DNA from: Perkinsus chesapeaki
Lineage: Eukaryota > Perkinsozoa > Perkinsida > Perkinsidae
Direction of reading: 5' to 3'
Length of the DNA stretch: 41,771 nucleotides
Assembly: GCA_013115145.1 (NCBI GenBank)
Contig: JAAPAO010000297.1
Span: 1 to 41,771 of the forward strand
The translations under genes and the position numbers were made by a program. Position 1 is the stretch's first letter; every line of letters starts with the position of its first letter. The notes under the pieces were generated by a model that was not told the DNA's origin, searched no databases, and was given only the letters and a program-made list of their open reading frames with translations. Shown in pieces: positions 20,701 to 31,300 of this stretch.

Positions 20701-22958
20701 GGTTTAAGGAGTGGTAGAGTAGGCCTGTCAGAGGCATTTGGTCGAGCAGATGTTAATAATATAGACAAAGCAGGAGAGGAAGCTGTACTGGTTGATAACA
20801 GGATCATCTACATGTCCAGCAAACCGTACGGTGCCCAGCCGCTGCTCGATACATCAGCTACGGTGGTCAGGGAGGATTTGCTGGTATCACCGTTACCCCT
20901 CCTCCACAGTAATCCTTCACCACGGCCAAGCCAGCGGAGGGATACACCATATAGGTTGGGGCTATTGGCCGCCTTCCCGTCACCTGCTACGTTTGATGTT
21001 TCAGAATTGTTGTTGTCGGCCCGCCACTGGCTGGAATGACTAGCGTTGCGCGACAGATAGCGGAGCTGACAGGAGCGGTATACCTTCATCCAGCAGAGGT
21101 AAGCGAGGTGCGAGAAGAGCGGAGAAGGAAGTGTTGTAGGTGCTCGAGTCGGTGGACCGTTCTGGACTGCTGGGGCCACTGCTCGAGGGTCTCAGTCACG
21201 GTGGGCCACCGAAGGGCATCTGAATTGGGTTAAGTTGATGATGATCAGGTGAAGCATCATCTCCGGAGACGGTGGCGAAGGCATTGAAGGTGAGGCTGGA
21301 GAGAGCAGACTGCAGGGGGAGGGGATGGGTTGTTGATGGGTAGGAGGAGGGATGGGAGTGGTGACACGGATGGTGACACAGGTACCCTCTGGAAGCATCA
21401 CAGTTGTCATATCTTTCGGAGGTTTACGGCATAGAACCTCAACTCGTTGTGGTGTTGGAGTTGAATCGAACAGAGTTTGAAATGAGGAAGGAAAAGGCTC
21501 TTAGTGGACAGGCAGCAGCAGCAGTGATGGTTAATGAAGATCTGTTGGAGGCTCACTGGACCATATGGGCGGAGGGGCCATCCATGGGGATACCGGCCTA
21601 CTTGATGGCCAAGTATAATGGTATGGAACGGCTAATGGTCGTTGATGCTCGACGGGCGACAGGAGCGGTGGCAAATGTGGTGATGAGGCGATGTGATGAG
21701 ATGGTGAGGTGGTTGAGGAGGGTCATCGGGGAGTGTTCCTAGGTGGCGGCCTCCAACTGCTATAAGCGGCATGCCCGAGGCTCGGGAGCATCACCAATGC
21801 CGATTGGGATAGGGAGATATGTGTTGGAGGGTATGATGGAAGATGGTCACACTGCCGAGTTGGTAAGGTGGAGGAGAGAGCGGTATGATGATGAGATGTG
21901 GTAGGCGAAGGGGAAGGTGTGCCCGGTCACCTACAGCAAGCTAGAAGCTATGGTTATTGGTAAAGTGCCAGTAGAGTATAATGGACGATTATACTGGATT
22001 GATGATAAGGTAGGTGCTGGAGCAACTGTCCTCATAAAAGCGAACTGACTCTACTTCTCTCGCATCCACCACCTTGTCAGGGCAGCTACCTCAGTCAGTT
22101 CATAGACAACCCCGAAGAGTTCGTCGGTGATAACAACGCCTACGCAAAGGTAGGTCTCGATCGGCCATGACCGGTAGGATTCTCTCTCCAGAGTCCTGGC
22201 CCTCCGAGGCTGGTGGCTGATAGCTCCCATCCGTTGGAGTTTGACGGGTGCTGTGTGGTGACCTTGGCTAACACTGGACAAGCTTGGAGGGAATGCGAAT
22301 TTGATAAAGTTATTTTTGATGGTAGAGCAACCAGAGTTGTGCGTCACAAAAAGTGGCCCAGGTCGGCGATACTGTCTGGCTCACAGAGCAGCTTTAGCAG
22401 CATTCCGACGAACGCCGGTGCAGTTTATCGAGCAGGCGAGGGGTCGGGCTGAGGTGGAGGGCAGAAATGACGAAGAGAAGTATCCACACTTTGGGACAGG
22501 CAACACAATTCCTATTGAAGATACGATAAAGTGGGGAAGGATGATTGCTGCTAGTCGATGATGCGATTGTTGTTAGATATCTCAAGTCGTCTGTGAGCGA
22601 TCAGTTGTTGAAGGCCGTACAGGAGGTCGGTGAGAGGCGACCGTTGGTGCCAGGCAAAGGCCCTAGGGAGTGAGCTCTGGTCATCGCTGGATGTTGCTGC
22701 CATGATGGGGTCAGGTCTGCGCTAATCTACTTAGCGGCGTATCTTAAAGCTAACAACCCGCTAACACTAAAAGCTAGTTATTTGGCTGAGGAGCGTCGAC
22801 AGGCTCTGCAATCGATACGGGAAGCATCGACGGAGCCAGGGTTGGTGACGGATATGGAGAGACGGTTGGAAAGAGGAGCGACAAGAAGACCATCCTTGAC
22901 AGTGGAGAAGTTCGATGATGTTTTCCTGAGAGGCCTGAGCGGCGGCACTGCGGCATGA
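14799..22958 (+). CDS. Long multi-module adenylate kinase-like protein (AK9/CPC1-SPEF2 type, flagellar)
   Basis: Many exons; stop TGA at 22956-22958, 5' end uncertain. Repeating units of an adenylate-kinase-like domain plus a 'CPV' zinc-ribbon-like block are recognisable. AK-like parts: P-loop region ITSRGSSGRSATVERV (~16190) with GLQLISPKYTLEVAMATPS (~16300); VAVVGCRLAGKRTLAKAL (~18220); VMVIGAEGSR (~19380); VVVGPPLAGMTSVARQIAE (~21010). CPV-type parts: HCPVAYVDDGVIVEGEVEYA (~17990), CGPYCPVTLIDDNW (~19050), KVCPVTYSKLEAMVIGK then PVEYNGRLYWIDDK (~21930). Acidic coiled-coil linkers lie between (for example 18380-18480 and 19570-19760). The C-terminus has DAIVVRYLKSSVSDQLLKAV and SALIYLAAYLKANNP, typical of this family. 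Two of the P-loops lack the usual Lys, so only some modules may be catalytic. The likely role is nucleotide balance or scaffolding in the axoneme. Confidence 0.75.
14999..15108 (+). repeat. Intron with a tRNA-Leu/Ser-like 5' half
   Basis: A probable intron (gtgagg to ttttattag) after the exon reading YHYSEKSVYFISRDELVLPI. At 15040-15060 it reads GCCATGGCCGAGTGGTGTAG; TGGCCGAGTGGT (15044-15055) is a perfect A-box of the type II tRNA class (Leu/Ser). No B-box follows within the intron. Confidence 0.45.
16256..16296 (+). repeat. 41-bp intron with a tRNA T-arm-like B-box
   Basis: The intron between exons reading CRLLATG and PNGLQLISPKYTLE keeps the frame. It contains gtccgagggttcaagccgtc; GTTCAAGCC at 16269-16277 fits the B-box consensus GWTCRANNC. 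Pairing is limited to CCGA/TCGG around the box, so it is decayed or coincidental. Confidence 0.4.
20445..20541 (+). repeat. 49-bp tandem duplication
   Basis: Two adjacent copies of a 49-bp unit beginning gggtttgtacaca and ending cttagatgcc, then tgttaggtccg, with several substitutions between them. They lie in a non-coding part (probable intron) of the adenylate-kinase-like gene. Confidence 0.75.
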
Positions 22959-23116
22959 TGAATAAAGATAGTCGTGGTTGTTAATAGTAGTTGTTGAGTT
23001 AAGCAGCACTGTCGCAGTCAAAAAACGAGAAACGTGAAACGCTTCGCTCCGCCTAAAATCGTTCGTGCGCTATGGAAGAACGCCACGACATCGTCTATAC
23101 CGACATCTCCATCATA

Positions 23117-24430
23117 ATGTTGTCTCAGAAGGCCACTTTGAACGACCTGCCCGAGTCCGATATGAAGGGCAAGAGGGTGCTTATGCGTGTTGACTTCAAC
23201 GTCCCTATTAAGGACGGTAAAGTTGCCGATAAGACCCGCATTGTTGCCACCATCCCTACTATTAAGAAGGTCTTCCAGATGGGTGCCAACAGCATCGTCC
23301 TCATGAGCCATTTGGGCAGGCCTGAGGGCAACAAGGTCGAGAAGGTAAGATGCTGAGTTAGGAAATATCAATATCGTATCTTGCTTTAGTACTCCTTGAA
23401 GCCCGTGGTCCCCGTCCTGTCTGAGCTTGTCGGCCATGAGGTGACCTTTGTTGATGACTGTGTTGGTGAGACTGCCATCAAGGCTTGTGCCAACCCTGCT
23501 CCTGGCAGCATCATCCTTCTTGAGAATCTTCGTTTCCATATCGAAGAGGAGGGTAAGGGTGTTGTCAACGGTGAGAAGGTTAAGGCTTCCCCCGAGGCCG
23601 TGGCCGCCTTCAGGGCCGACCTCACCAAGCTTGGTGATGTCTTCATCAACGATGCTTTCGGAACTGCCCATCGTGCCCATTCCTCTATGGTCGGTGTCCA
23701 GCTTCCCATCCGCGCCGCTGGTCTCTTGCTCGCCAAGGAGCTCCAGTACTTCGGCAAGGCCCTTGAGAACCCAGAGCGCCCGGTGTTGAGCGTTTTGGGA
23801 GGCGCCAAGGTTAAGGATAAGATTCAGCTTATTAACAATATGCTTGATAAGGTTGATATGATGATCATTGGTGGTGGTATGGCTTATACTTTCATCAAGA
23901 CCCTCTACAAGACCCCTATTGGCAACTCCTTGTTCGATGAGGAGGGCAGCAAGATCGTTCCTGATCTTATGAAGAAGGCCAAGGAGAAGGGTGTTGAGAT
24001 CCTCTTGCCTGTTGACTGGGTTTGCGCCGATGATTTCGATAACAACGCCAATACCAAGATCTGCACCATGGAGACCGGCATTCCTGATGGCTGGGAAGGC
24101 CTCGATGTTGGTCCGGAGTCGACTAAGCGTAATCTAGAGATGGTTAAGAAGGCCAAGACCATCATCTGGAACGGTCCTCAGGGTGTCTTCGAATTCCCTA
24201 ACTTCGCCAAGGGATCCTTCGCCCTCCTTGACGGTGTTGTTGCCGCTACCAAGGCCGGTGCTACCTCCATCATCGGTGGTGGTGATACCGCTGCCATGGT
24301 TGAGCAGCAGGGCAAGGCCGGTGATATCTCTCACGTCAGTACCGGTGGTGGTGCCTCTTTGGAGCTCCTTGAAGGCAAGCAACTTCCTGGTGTTGTTGCC
24401 CTTACTGATAAGAGCCAGCTTTCAGCCTAA
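23117..24430 (+). CDS. PGK: Phosphoglycerate kinase
   Basis: Exons 23117-23344 and 23390-24430, with a 45-bp GT-AG intron; 422 residues, close to the usual ~415. I chose the ATG at 23117 ([20 protein letters not shown]) because it aligns with the family start; an in-frame ATG at 23072 would add 15 residues. Catalytic signatures: RVDFNVP (substrate Arg), [49 protein letters not shown] and GGGDTAA (nucleotide binding). It transfers phosphate from 1,3-bisphosphoglycerate to ADP in glycolysis. No targeting extension is obvious, so it is probably cytosolic. Codon choice is more GC-biased and even than in its neighbours, as expected for a highly expressed gene. It lies 158 bp downstream of the adenylate-kinase-like gene. 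Confidence 0.97.
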
Positions 24431-24660
24431 TAACATTTATCGGCAGCCTTGAAGACTGCTGCTTTAGATGATGATGATAGCAGCGGTTGTCCAGCGATTA
24501 CTACTGTCATTGTCGTTTTCACGATTATTGAGTGATTCTCGTCATCATTACACTGCGTTGCGCTACTAGTGGTAAAGCGGCACACAAAAGGGGACAGCGG
24601 AGGAGCTGGAGACGGAAGGACCATTGAAGCGTTGATTGATTTGTTGCCTTCCCTACCAAG

Positions 24661-25818
24661 ATGGTCGTTAAGAATCGTAAGCCTGCTGCTGCTGCTGAAA
24701 CCGCCGCTTCTGTCGGCGGCGCTGCTGGTGGAAGTGCCGTGCCCAGAGGGTTGGAGGGTGTGTACAACTGCTGGATCGAGCCACATCTGGAGGCCCTCAT
24801 GCCATATATCAGGGCCGCTGTGCCGATCATAGAAAGTATTGTCAAGAAGATGCAAGCCATTTATTTACAGTATATCAAACCAAACTGGCATGACGGTCTT
24901 GGTGACTTCTGCTTTGCTGTGTTGTTGCTGTTCTTCGGTGGACAGTTCGCTCTCACTATTTTGGCCTGGGGTGCATTCCAGCAGGCTGGTGGTGGCATGA
25001 TAAAGAGGGCGTGGAAGGAGCTTAATACGGAGTATGTTGACAGTATGAGGAAGCTTCAAGAAGATCCAGAGGCGAAGGCTCTGTTCGATCAAGATAAGGA
25101 CGGTGAAGTATCTATTGGGGAGGTAAGAAGCGTGTAAGATACTTCGGAGGTCGATTCGTGTGCCAGGTCGCCACTGCAGTGTCGTCTGTGATCGGCGCTG
25201 ATACTCCTGAGGAGAAGCAGAAGGCTCGTCGAATGATTGGCGCCACTATGAGGTGTGTCGACCCAAATCGCCTCTTGGATGCTATCACGGGATTCTGGGC
25301 TGGTCTAGTGGCTGTTATTGCTGCGCTAAGGTCTCAGTTGGCGGCCTGTGTCTCTGTTGGGGCATCTATTGGTCAGAAGGGTGCTGAGTATGCCAAGGAC
25401 TACCTCGAGAAGCCGCTTTATGAGAAGTTCCCCGATTATAAGGATTGGGTGGATGCTGGTCTGAGAGCTGGTTGCTCACTTATCGGTATTCTCGTCAGCC
25501 TCTTTATGGCTCGGATCGTTACTGCCTTCAACTGTGCTATAAAGGGTGCACAGAAGCTCGCAGGAATAGCTATTAAGAAGGCACATGAAGCTGGATATCT
25601 GACCAATGTGAAGGATAACGGCTCGAAGGTTCAAGCGTTGGCGATGGGGCTTACCGCAGTTGGGTTGTGGTATCAGGTAAGGTTAATGAATCAACCTTTT
25701 GTGAATCTTCCCGTCTTTTCAGTTCTCATCTGGATTCTCCTGCCCTACTCTGTTAAAGTTGGTGTTATTCCCATTGCTCATTTCGGAGAACATCCTCACT
25801 CTCATCGCCGCGATGTAG
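24661..25818 (+). CDS. EF-hand multi-pass membrane protein of unknown function
   Basis: Exons 24661-25122, 25167-25676 and 25723-25818 (introns 44 and 46 bp), giving 355 residues. After an Ala-rich start there is a hydrophobic segment (FCFAVLLLFFGGQFALTIL, ~85-103). One canonical EF-hand loop follows (DQDKDGEVSIGE, about residues 143-154), and the first intron lies directly after its last Glu. The second half has further hydrophobic segments (AITGFWAGLVAVIAAL; GCSLIGILVSLFMARIVTAF) and amphipathic Lys/Ala helices. I prefer the spliced end (LLKLVLFPLLISENILTLIA) because it is hydrophobic and lies behind a good GT-AG intron; unspliced read-through would instead give a polar tail to 25889. It probably senses Ca2+ at a membrane. 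Confidence 0.75.
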
Positions 25819-26904
25819 ATACTTTAACAACAACAGATGATGATAATGCTGCCGTCGAACAGAAGGCTGTCAAGATTAATATCGATTAGTTTGTTAAACC
25901 TAGTAGTGTTGTTGTTGTCATGGGAAGGGTATCTTTAGGTCGGATTGAGATCCCCCGTAGTTACTTGCTAATATGCTCACTCATCTGTACGCTATTTAGG
26001 AGGCTGCTGTTTGGAGATGAGTGGTTGTAAGGGTTGTAATATCCCCTCCGGTGTCTTTGATTTCTTTGGCTTCGTTTTCATCTGTTGTATTATTTAGCAA
26101 TGTTCTGGGGGGCCCTCAGTGAGGTAGGTCGGTCAATTACATTCTTACCAAGTTGAGTAATTCGACCTCCATTTTGAGATGGCATGTTAGCCCTTTCGTG
26201 AACCTTACCGAATCGACATTGCCGAAGAGCCTCATCCAGTTTGTTACGGCGGCGGCGCCACACTGCCTCCAATTGGCGTCTTTCATAGGGCGTCATTTCC
26301 CACGCCGATCAGCAGCAGCCGCCTCCTGGATTCGGTATCTGGATAGAAGCCTTCTATTAGAAGGGCTCATCCATGAGGTGCTCCTAAGTATTATTATCAT
26401 TTAATGACACTAGTGTTGAAATGTGCCATGTGCAGCAGATGTATCGGAGTGTTGTGAAAGCGTCCAGGCTGTGTGGGTATGTTGGCTCGGGTAAAATACG
26501 GGCAGCACTAAAATTGTAAGTTGATTGCTGCAGATGGAATAGATTTTTGTCGATACGTTGAAATTCGGCCTAATAATGCCCGGGAACCCGTCCGATTCGA
26601 TCGAACTAGTTTTCTGAATTCGATTAAGGGTGTGTAGTAGAAGCTGTTTCCTTCAGCACGCCGCCAGCCAGTGTGAGGCGGACATGCGACTCTTACCTTT
26701 GTAAATGATGGGTGTTATCAATTTGGGAGGTGTGTTGCCACCTCGCCCGTCACTTTGCTGTGACAGCAATCTGGAAGCGCCGCCGTCTTTATTAGACGAC
26801 CGAGGGTTATGAGGTGTCGAGTGTTGATGGAGCTGGTAAGGAGATACTATTGCCGTCGACTGTAGTCCGTTCAAGAGGTTTGGCGTAGGTGCAACTTATC
26901 GACA
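25819..26904. other. Intergenic stretch
   Basis: Apart from a possible small minus-strand frame at 26090-26296, I see no gene, repeat array or RNA gene before the tRNA-Arg at 26905. The region around 26500-26880 is of mixed composition, with stops in all frames. Confidence 0.4.
26090..26296 (-). CDS. Small basic hypothetical protein
   Basis: A 68-residue frame from ATG (MTPYERRQLEAVWRRRRNKL) to TAA; an in-frame stop lies just upstream, so this ATG would be the start. It is rich in Arg and has a predicted helical N-terminal half, followed by a polar tail (ANMPSQNGGRITQLGKN). It could be the last exon of a longer gene. I do not recognise it. Confidence 0.3.
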   Translation of the reverse strand: MTPYERRQLEAVWRRRRNKLDEALRQCRFGKVHERANMPSQNGGRITQLGKNVIDRPTSLRAPQNIAK

Positions 26905-26976
26905 GACCTCGTGGCGCAATGGAAGCGCGTCGGTTTCCGGAGCCGAAGGTTGCGGGTTCAAGTCCCGCCGGGGTTA
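26905..26976 (+). tRNA. tRNA-Arg (anticodon CCG)
   Basis: 72-nt cloverleaf. The acceptor stem GACCTCG/CGGGGTT pairs 7 of 7 (with G-U pairs) and the discriminator is A. The D-stem is GCGC/GCGC, the anticodon stem TCGGT/GCCGA with loop TTCCGGA (anticodon at 26937-26939, reading CGG), and the T-stem GCGGG/CCCGC with loop TTCAAGT. No intron. A T4 run directly after the gene (26977-26980) serves as Pol III terminator. It is the only intact tRNA gene I find; compare the tRNA fragments in nearby introns. Confidence 0.95.
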
Positions 26977-27350
26977 TTTTCTTCCGATTGGATTTACATC
27001 CGCCACCATGCAAGGGAACCGACCTTGATTATTGAGTGTAGGTCTATGTTTCATAGAGCGAATTCTAGGACGAGGTGGAGCAAGCTAGCGCATGATCACG
27101 AAACGGCGGGGACGAGCGCGGAGGAGGAGTAGATCTGAGTTATTGTGATAGCTGACAGGACGATATTAATCGGGCATTCCAAACACTAGAAGTGTAACCA
27201 ATGAGCAGCGAGTCCTCCTATGTGCATCATTACAGTCACGCGACCTCGACCAACCGCTCCCCGCCATGTCTGGCGTGACTTCCATTATCCATTTCCCCAC
27301 CTTATCCTGTTGAGTTATGATCCCAGTTATGATTATCTATGTTAGTTGAT

Positions 27351-27794
27351 ATGGGGATACTGTCTTGGGAGATATTTAAAGTGAGCGAGGATAAGCCACA
27401 TCGGAAGGGAAATGACTGCAAACGGATCAAATCAGATCTGGTACGTCCCCCCTCCCCTTGCTGTTGAGTAGCCCCCAGTGGTGGCATTCAGGTCCAGTGT
27501 ATGAAACAGACTCCCTGTTGGAAGAGTGGTGCAATGTTTGAAGAGTGTATGCAGTCTAAAGATCCAGCATGGGTGAGTGGAGGGGCAACTCTGCCAGGGC
27601 TCGGGTATCTCTCCGACAGCTCCTCTGAAATTACCGCCTTGGCGGCAACATCTAAAATGCTCGGGAGGCCTGCGGTAGGTTTGATGATTGATCAGGTGGC
27701 CAAGGAATGCATGCATCTTCGAGATGCCTATATGCAGTGCCGAAAGTGTCTGATAGTCCCGAACCTCAGATTATACGGTAACCCATTTTCTTAA
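27351..27794 (+). CDS. COA5: Cytochrome c oxidase assembly factor 5 / PET191-like twin-Cys protein
   Basis: Exons 27351-27440, 27492-27572 and 27696-27794 (introns 51 and 123 bp), giving 89 residues. The protein has CX9C spacings: C-KRIKSDLVQ-C, C-WKSGAMFEE-C and C-MHLRDAYMQ-C, and ends with NLRLYG, like the RFRG end of the family. Size and Cys layout match the PET191/COA5 proteins of the mitochondrial intermembrane space, which are needed for complex IV assembly and are probably imported by the MIA40 disulfide relay. The last residues could change if a further intron starts at the final GGTAAC. Confidence 0.75.
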
Positions 27795-27831
27795 GGAAAT
27801 CAGTCTGGGTGTACATGGTTTCTGTTCTTGC

Positions 27832-28047
27832 ATGTTGATTTGGATCTCGGGCCTCTGCTCCTTGTTCGCTTGGTGTTTCGGTTTAATGGTGTCTACGAGG
27901 AAGAGGGAGAGGGCTAAGCAGGAGCAGCAGCAACAGCAGCAGGCTGCCTCGGCGCGCAAGAATAAGAAAAAGAAGGATGAAGTCCCTATGGTCGAGGACG
28001 GGTATGATGGGATGGAGGCTGATACTGCGTGGGGAGGTGGCTCTTAG
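27832..28047 (+). CDS. Small signal-anchor membrane protein
   Basis: 71 residues: a hydrophobic N-terminus (MLIWISGLCSLFAWCFGLMV) followed at once by basic residues, a poly-Gln run, a Lys-rich stretch (ARKNKKKKDEVP) and an acidic tail. This suggests a single N-terminal anchor with a cytosolic tail. It starts 38 bp after COA5. It could be the first exon of a longer gene, because possible GT donors lie near its end. The family is unknown. Confidence 0.45.
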   Translation: MLIWISGLCSLFAWCFGLMVSTRKRERAKQEQQQQQQAASARKNKKKKDEVPMVEDGYDGMEADTAWGGGS

Positions 28048-28398
28048 GTGGAGGTGGCCTGAAGAGGAAGAAGGTCTGTTGGTGGTGGATACCAAGACTA
28101 GGACAAGAAACAGGTAGTAGGGCTTCTGTCAGACTGTGGCTTGTCCTCCCCAGAAGGAAGGTATCTTGTATTTGGTCTTTCATTAGATGAGTCAGCATGT
28201 CATGGAGGAGCATGAGATATTCCTAATAGGAATGCGTCATCTGACGCTCCCTTCCGATCTAAGCACATATTTCCTATCAAAGTTCCTATTGTATTTCATT
28301 TTTGTGATGTTAGATGGCATATTCCGGAGTATAATATTCTTTATTATATTCCCACCTACTTGAGTCATTGCCTGTTTTATGCCATTTCTAACCCTCAG

Positions 28399-31300
28399 AT
28401 GCTTCAATAGCATCGATAAGGTTGACGACTCGGGTGAAGTAGAATACACTGTCAAGGTACCAAGTACCATGACGTGTATTGGTGATTCAGGTTGGTGTAG
28501 GTTGGTGATTTAGTGGTGACACTATCGAATGAGGAAGCAGGAGCTGATCTAAGATTAAATTATTGGGTCGCAGTAGCCTCGGCACTTTATCAAGATACGT
28601 AAGCCGATAAAGTCATCGCCTGTGGGGAGAGGGCCTCCCTCAAGCCCTCGGAACTGCCGACTCAAACTCTCGATCGGTGCCTTCGGAAATGGCATTGAAC
28701 TTGATTGCATCAAATTTTCTGATTCCATGTATGCGCAGCGCATGGAACGCATGATGCGCTCCTACGTACCTCATGAGAATGGGGCGCGCCTCTCAACATC
28801 GCTGGTGAAGGCCGCAATCATAAAGTTGCTTGGAGGGCTTCTGTGTCATCATCATCATCAGTAGCACTAGTAGGCATGGACGTAGTATCATTTACACTGT
28901 TTTAATCTGTGGGGTATTCATTCACCTGTGTTGATGATGATGTCATCGTTCTCAGATATGGGGCCAAATTCGTGACTTTGAGATTTCTTGATTCCTTTGA
29001 GGAGTGGGCATACACCAATTTCGACACAGGTGGGCTCATCCCTGCACTCCGCAACAACCGCACTGGTAAGATTTTGTAAGATTCTCGTATGGTGAAAGAA
29101 GCGTTCGAGGCGAGTCGCCATCTGCCTGGCATCTTCGTGGAGACTGACGTATGTGAGGATGACGAAGTTGATGTCATCCAAGGGAAGGTAAAGGACGGGC
29201 ATGCCGAGCTCGGGAGGTCTACTGCAGCTCCTGGGAACCTACTTACTATTATATCTCCGCAGTGGTACCATTTCGTACTCGGCACGGATCGTCATGCTCG
29301 ACCGGGAGCGATGTCTCGTTGTTAGATTGACATCTGGGCCGAAACAGAAGAGGAGTACCTTTCTCTCATCGAAGCTGGCAGGAGTAGGTTAACCTCGGTT
29401 GGTGATAAATGCCTCGGAAGAATCTTTCAGGGCCGCATAAAGCGAGCGTCGACCTCGAGCACTTGTGCAAAAATGGCAAAGTCAAGTTCGTGGATGCGCC
29501 TCGGCGTCGTCGGAATGTCCATTGGAAGCCGGACACACTGACTGAGGACACCGTTCCACAGGCAAGCTCCCGAACCTGTTCGTGTGCGGGTGATGGGCTG
29601 ATGTGAAGGTTGTGTATACTAATCGATTGGTTATAAGATGTGATGAGGAAGGCAAGCGAGTTGAGCACAGCGACACGCTTTGGCCGGCACCACCAGAATC
29701 GAGAGTGCAAAGGGGAATTAGGTAGCCCTGTAGGAAGCTCCTCGGTTGCTGAACGTTATCAGATTTGCTCCTCTGATGAAATGCTCCCTCTGCTCTGTCG
29801 ACCCTAAATTGCGGGGGGAGCTGCTCGAGGGCAAGTCCAGTGGCTACGCGATCGTCGATGAGGATTCTCCTTCAGCTGGTAGTCTCACCGTCGGGCCGCC
29901 AGTGCTTTGTCAATATCTTTTTTAGATGAGGACGCCCGTCTGAAGGCAGCGGTCGACGAAGTGTCGGAGGCGTTCGATGAGGCTGCTAAGAAGCTCCAGC
30001 TCTCCGAGGTCCCCAAGGCAGGCAGCCTTGATAACTCACCGGCGGCACTTGTCTTCATTAGTGTCTCACCTGCCGCGAGGAGGAGCGCGGTCAGATCTAT
30101 AATTTTCTGTGGACTGCCGTGAGCACTGGTGGAGCTGGCAACGTACTCTACATCTCGGGGATGCCTGGCACTGGTAGAGTCCTCTGCAGTTGGTGAGTAT
30201 CTGTCTTGCAGGGAAGACTGCCAGTGTTATGGGTGTTGTTGGTGAACTGAAGGGAATGATGGCCGAGAGGAAAGTCCCTCCATTCAAGTTCATCTACATT
30301 AATGCCTTCCGTCTGGCCACTCCAAACGACCTCTTCAAGTGGGCGACCGTATCGTACACCGAAGTTAGGTGAGCGCTGTTCTTTAGGGAACTATACAACG
30401 CGCTGGAGGTCGGCCCCCCGCGGGTGTCAGCTGCAGTAGCTCACGAGAAGCTAGAGGCATATCTGAGGAAGTCAAGTGCCAATCTCGTCTTGTAAGGGGC
30501 ACAGGTTCGAATCCCATCGAGGGTATCTTTTAGAATAGTTGTTATCGATGAGCTTGACTATTTGGTGACAAAGCAGCAGAAGGTTCTCTATTGCCTTTTT
30601 GACTGGCCAACCCTGCCAACATCTAAGCTGGCTGTAGTGGCCATCGCCAACACTATGGACTTACCTGAACGGATGATGCCTCGAGTGGCATCGAGGGTAA
30701 CAAGAATCTAAGCTTCACCGCGCAAGATTCATCTTAGCTTGGATTCGGGCGGCTCAATTTCGGCCCATATTCCGCACAACAAATTGCGGAGATAATAGAG
30801 CAAAGGATGAAAGAGTGTGGAGGAGAGTCCGTCTTCGAGAGGTGGGCAGTTGTCATTATCTTCCTTCTTCAATCGCTACCAGCAATGCGATAAAGCTATG
30901 CGCCATGCGGGTGGCATCGGTGTCTGGGGATGTCCGGAAGGCCCTCCACATCTGTCGAAGGGCCATTGAACTACGTAAAGACGGCTGCAAGGTGGGGAAA
31001 TGACATCGACTGGATTGGTATCTTTTGGAGAGCAGGTCACACCGGCCGAGATCGCAGCAGCACAGAGCGATACTTTTATTAGCCCCCTCACCGACAAGGT
31101 CTCCTCGCTCCACACATTTCAGTTCCGCTTTATGCTTGCTTTCATGCTGCTCCTTCGAGCGCAAAAGACACCGCAAGTGAGGGAGGGGCTGGGGTTCGAA
31201 ACCGGGACCTGTCGATTGTCCATTTTCAGTCGATAACGTTGCATGCTCTGTACGAGAAGGTGAAATCGCTGTCCTACCACCACCCGCCGAAGGGATATAA

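Noticed and set aside
23018-23808. Minus-strand frames of 140-220 codons.
   Set aside because: Shadows of the strongly codon-biased PGK gene.
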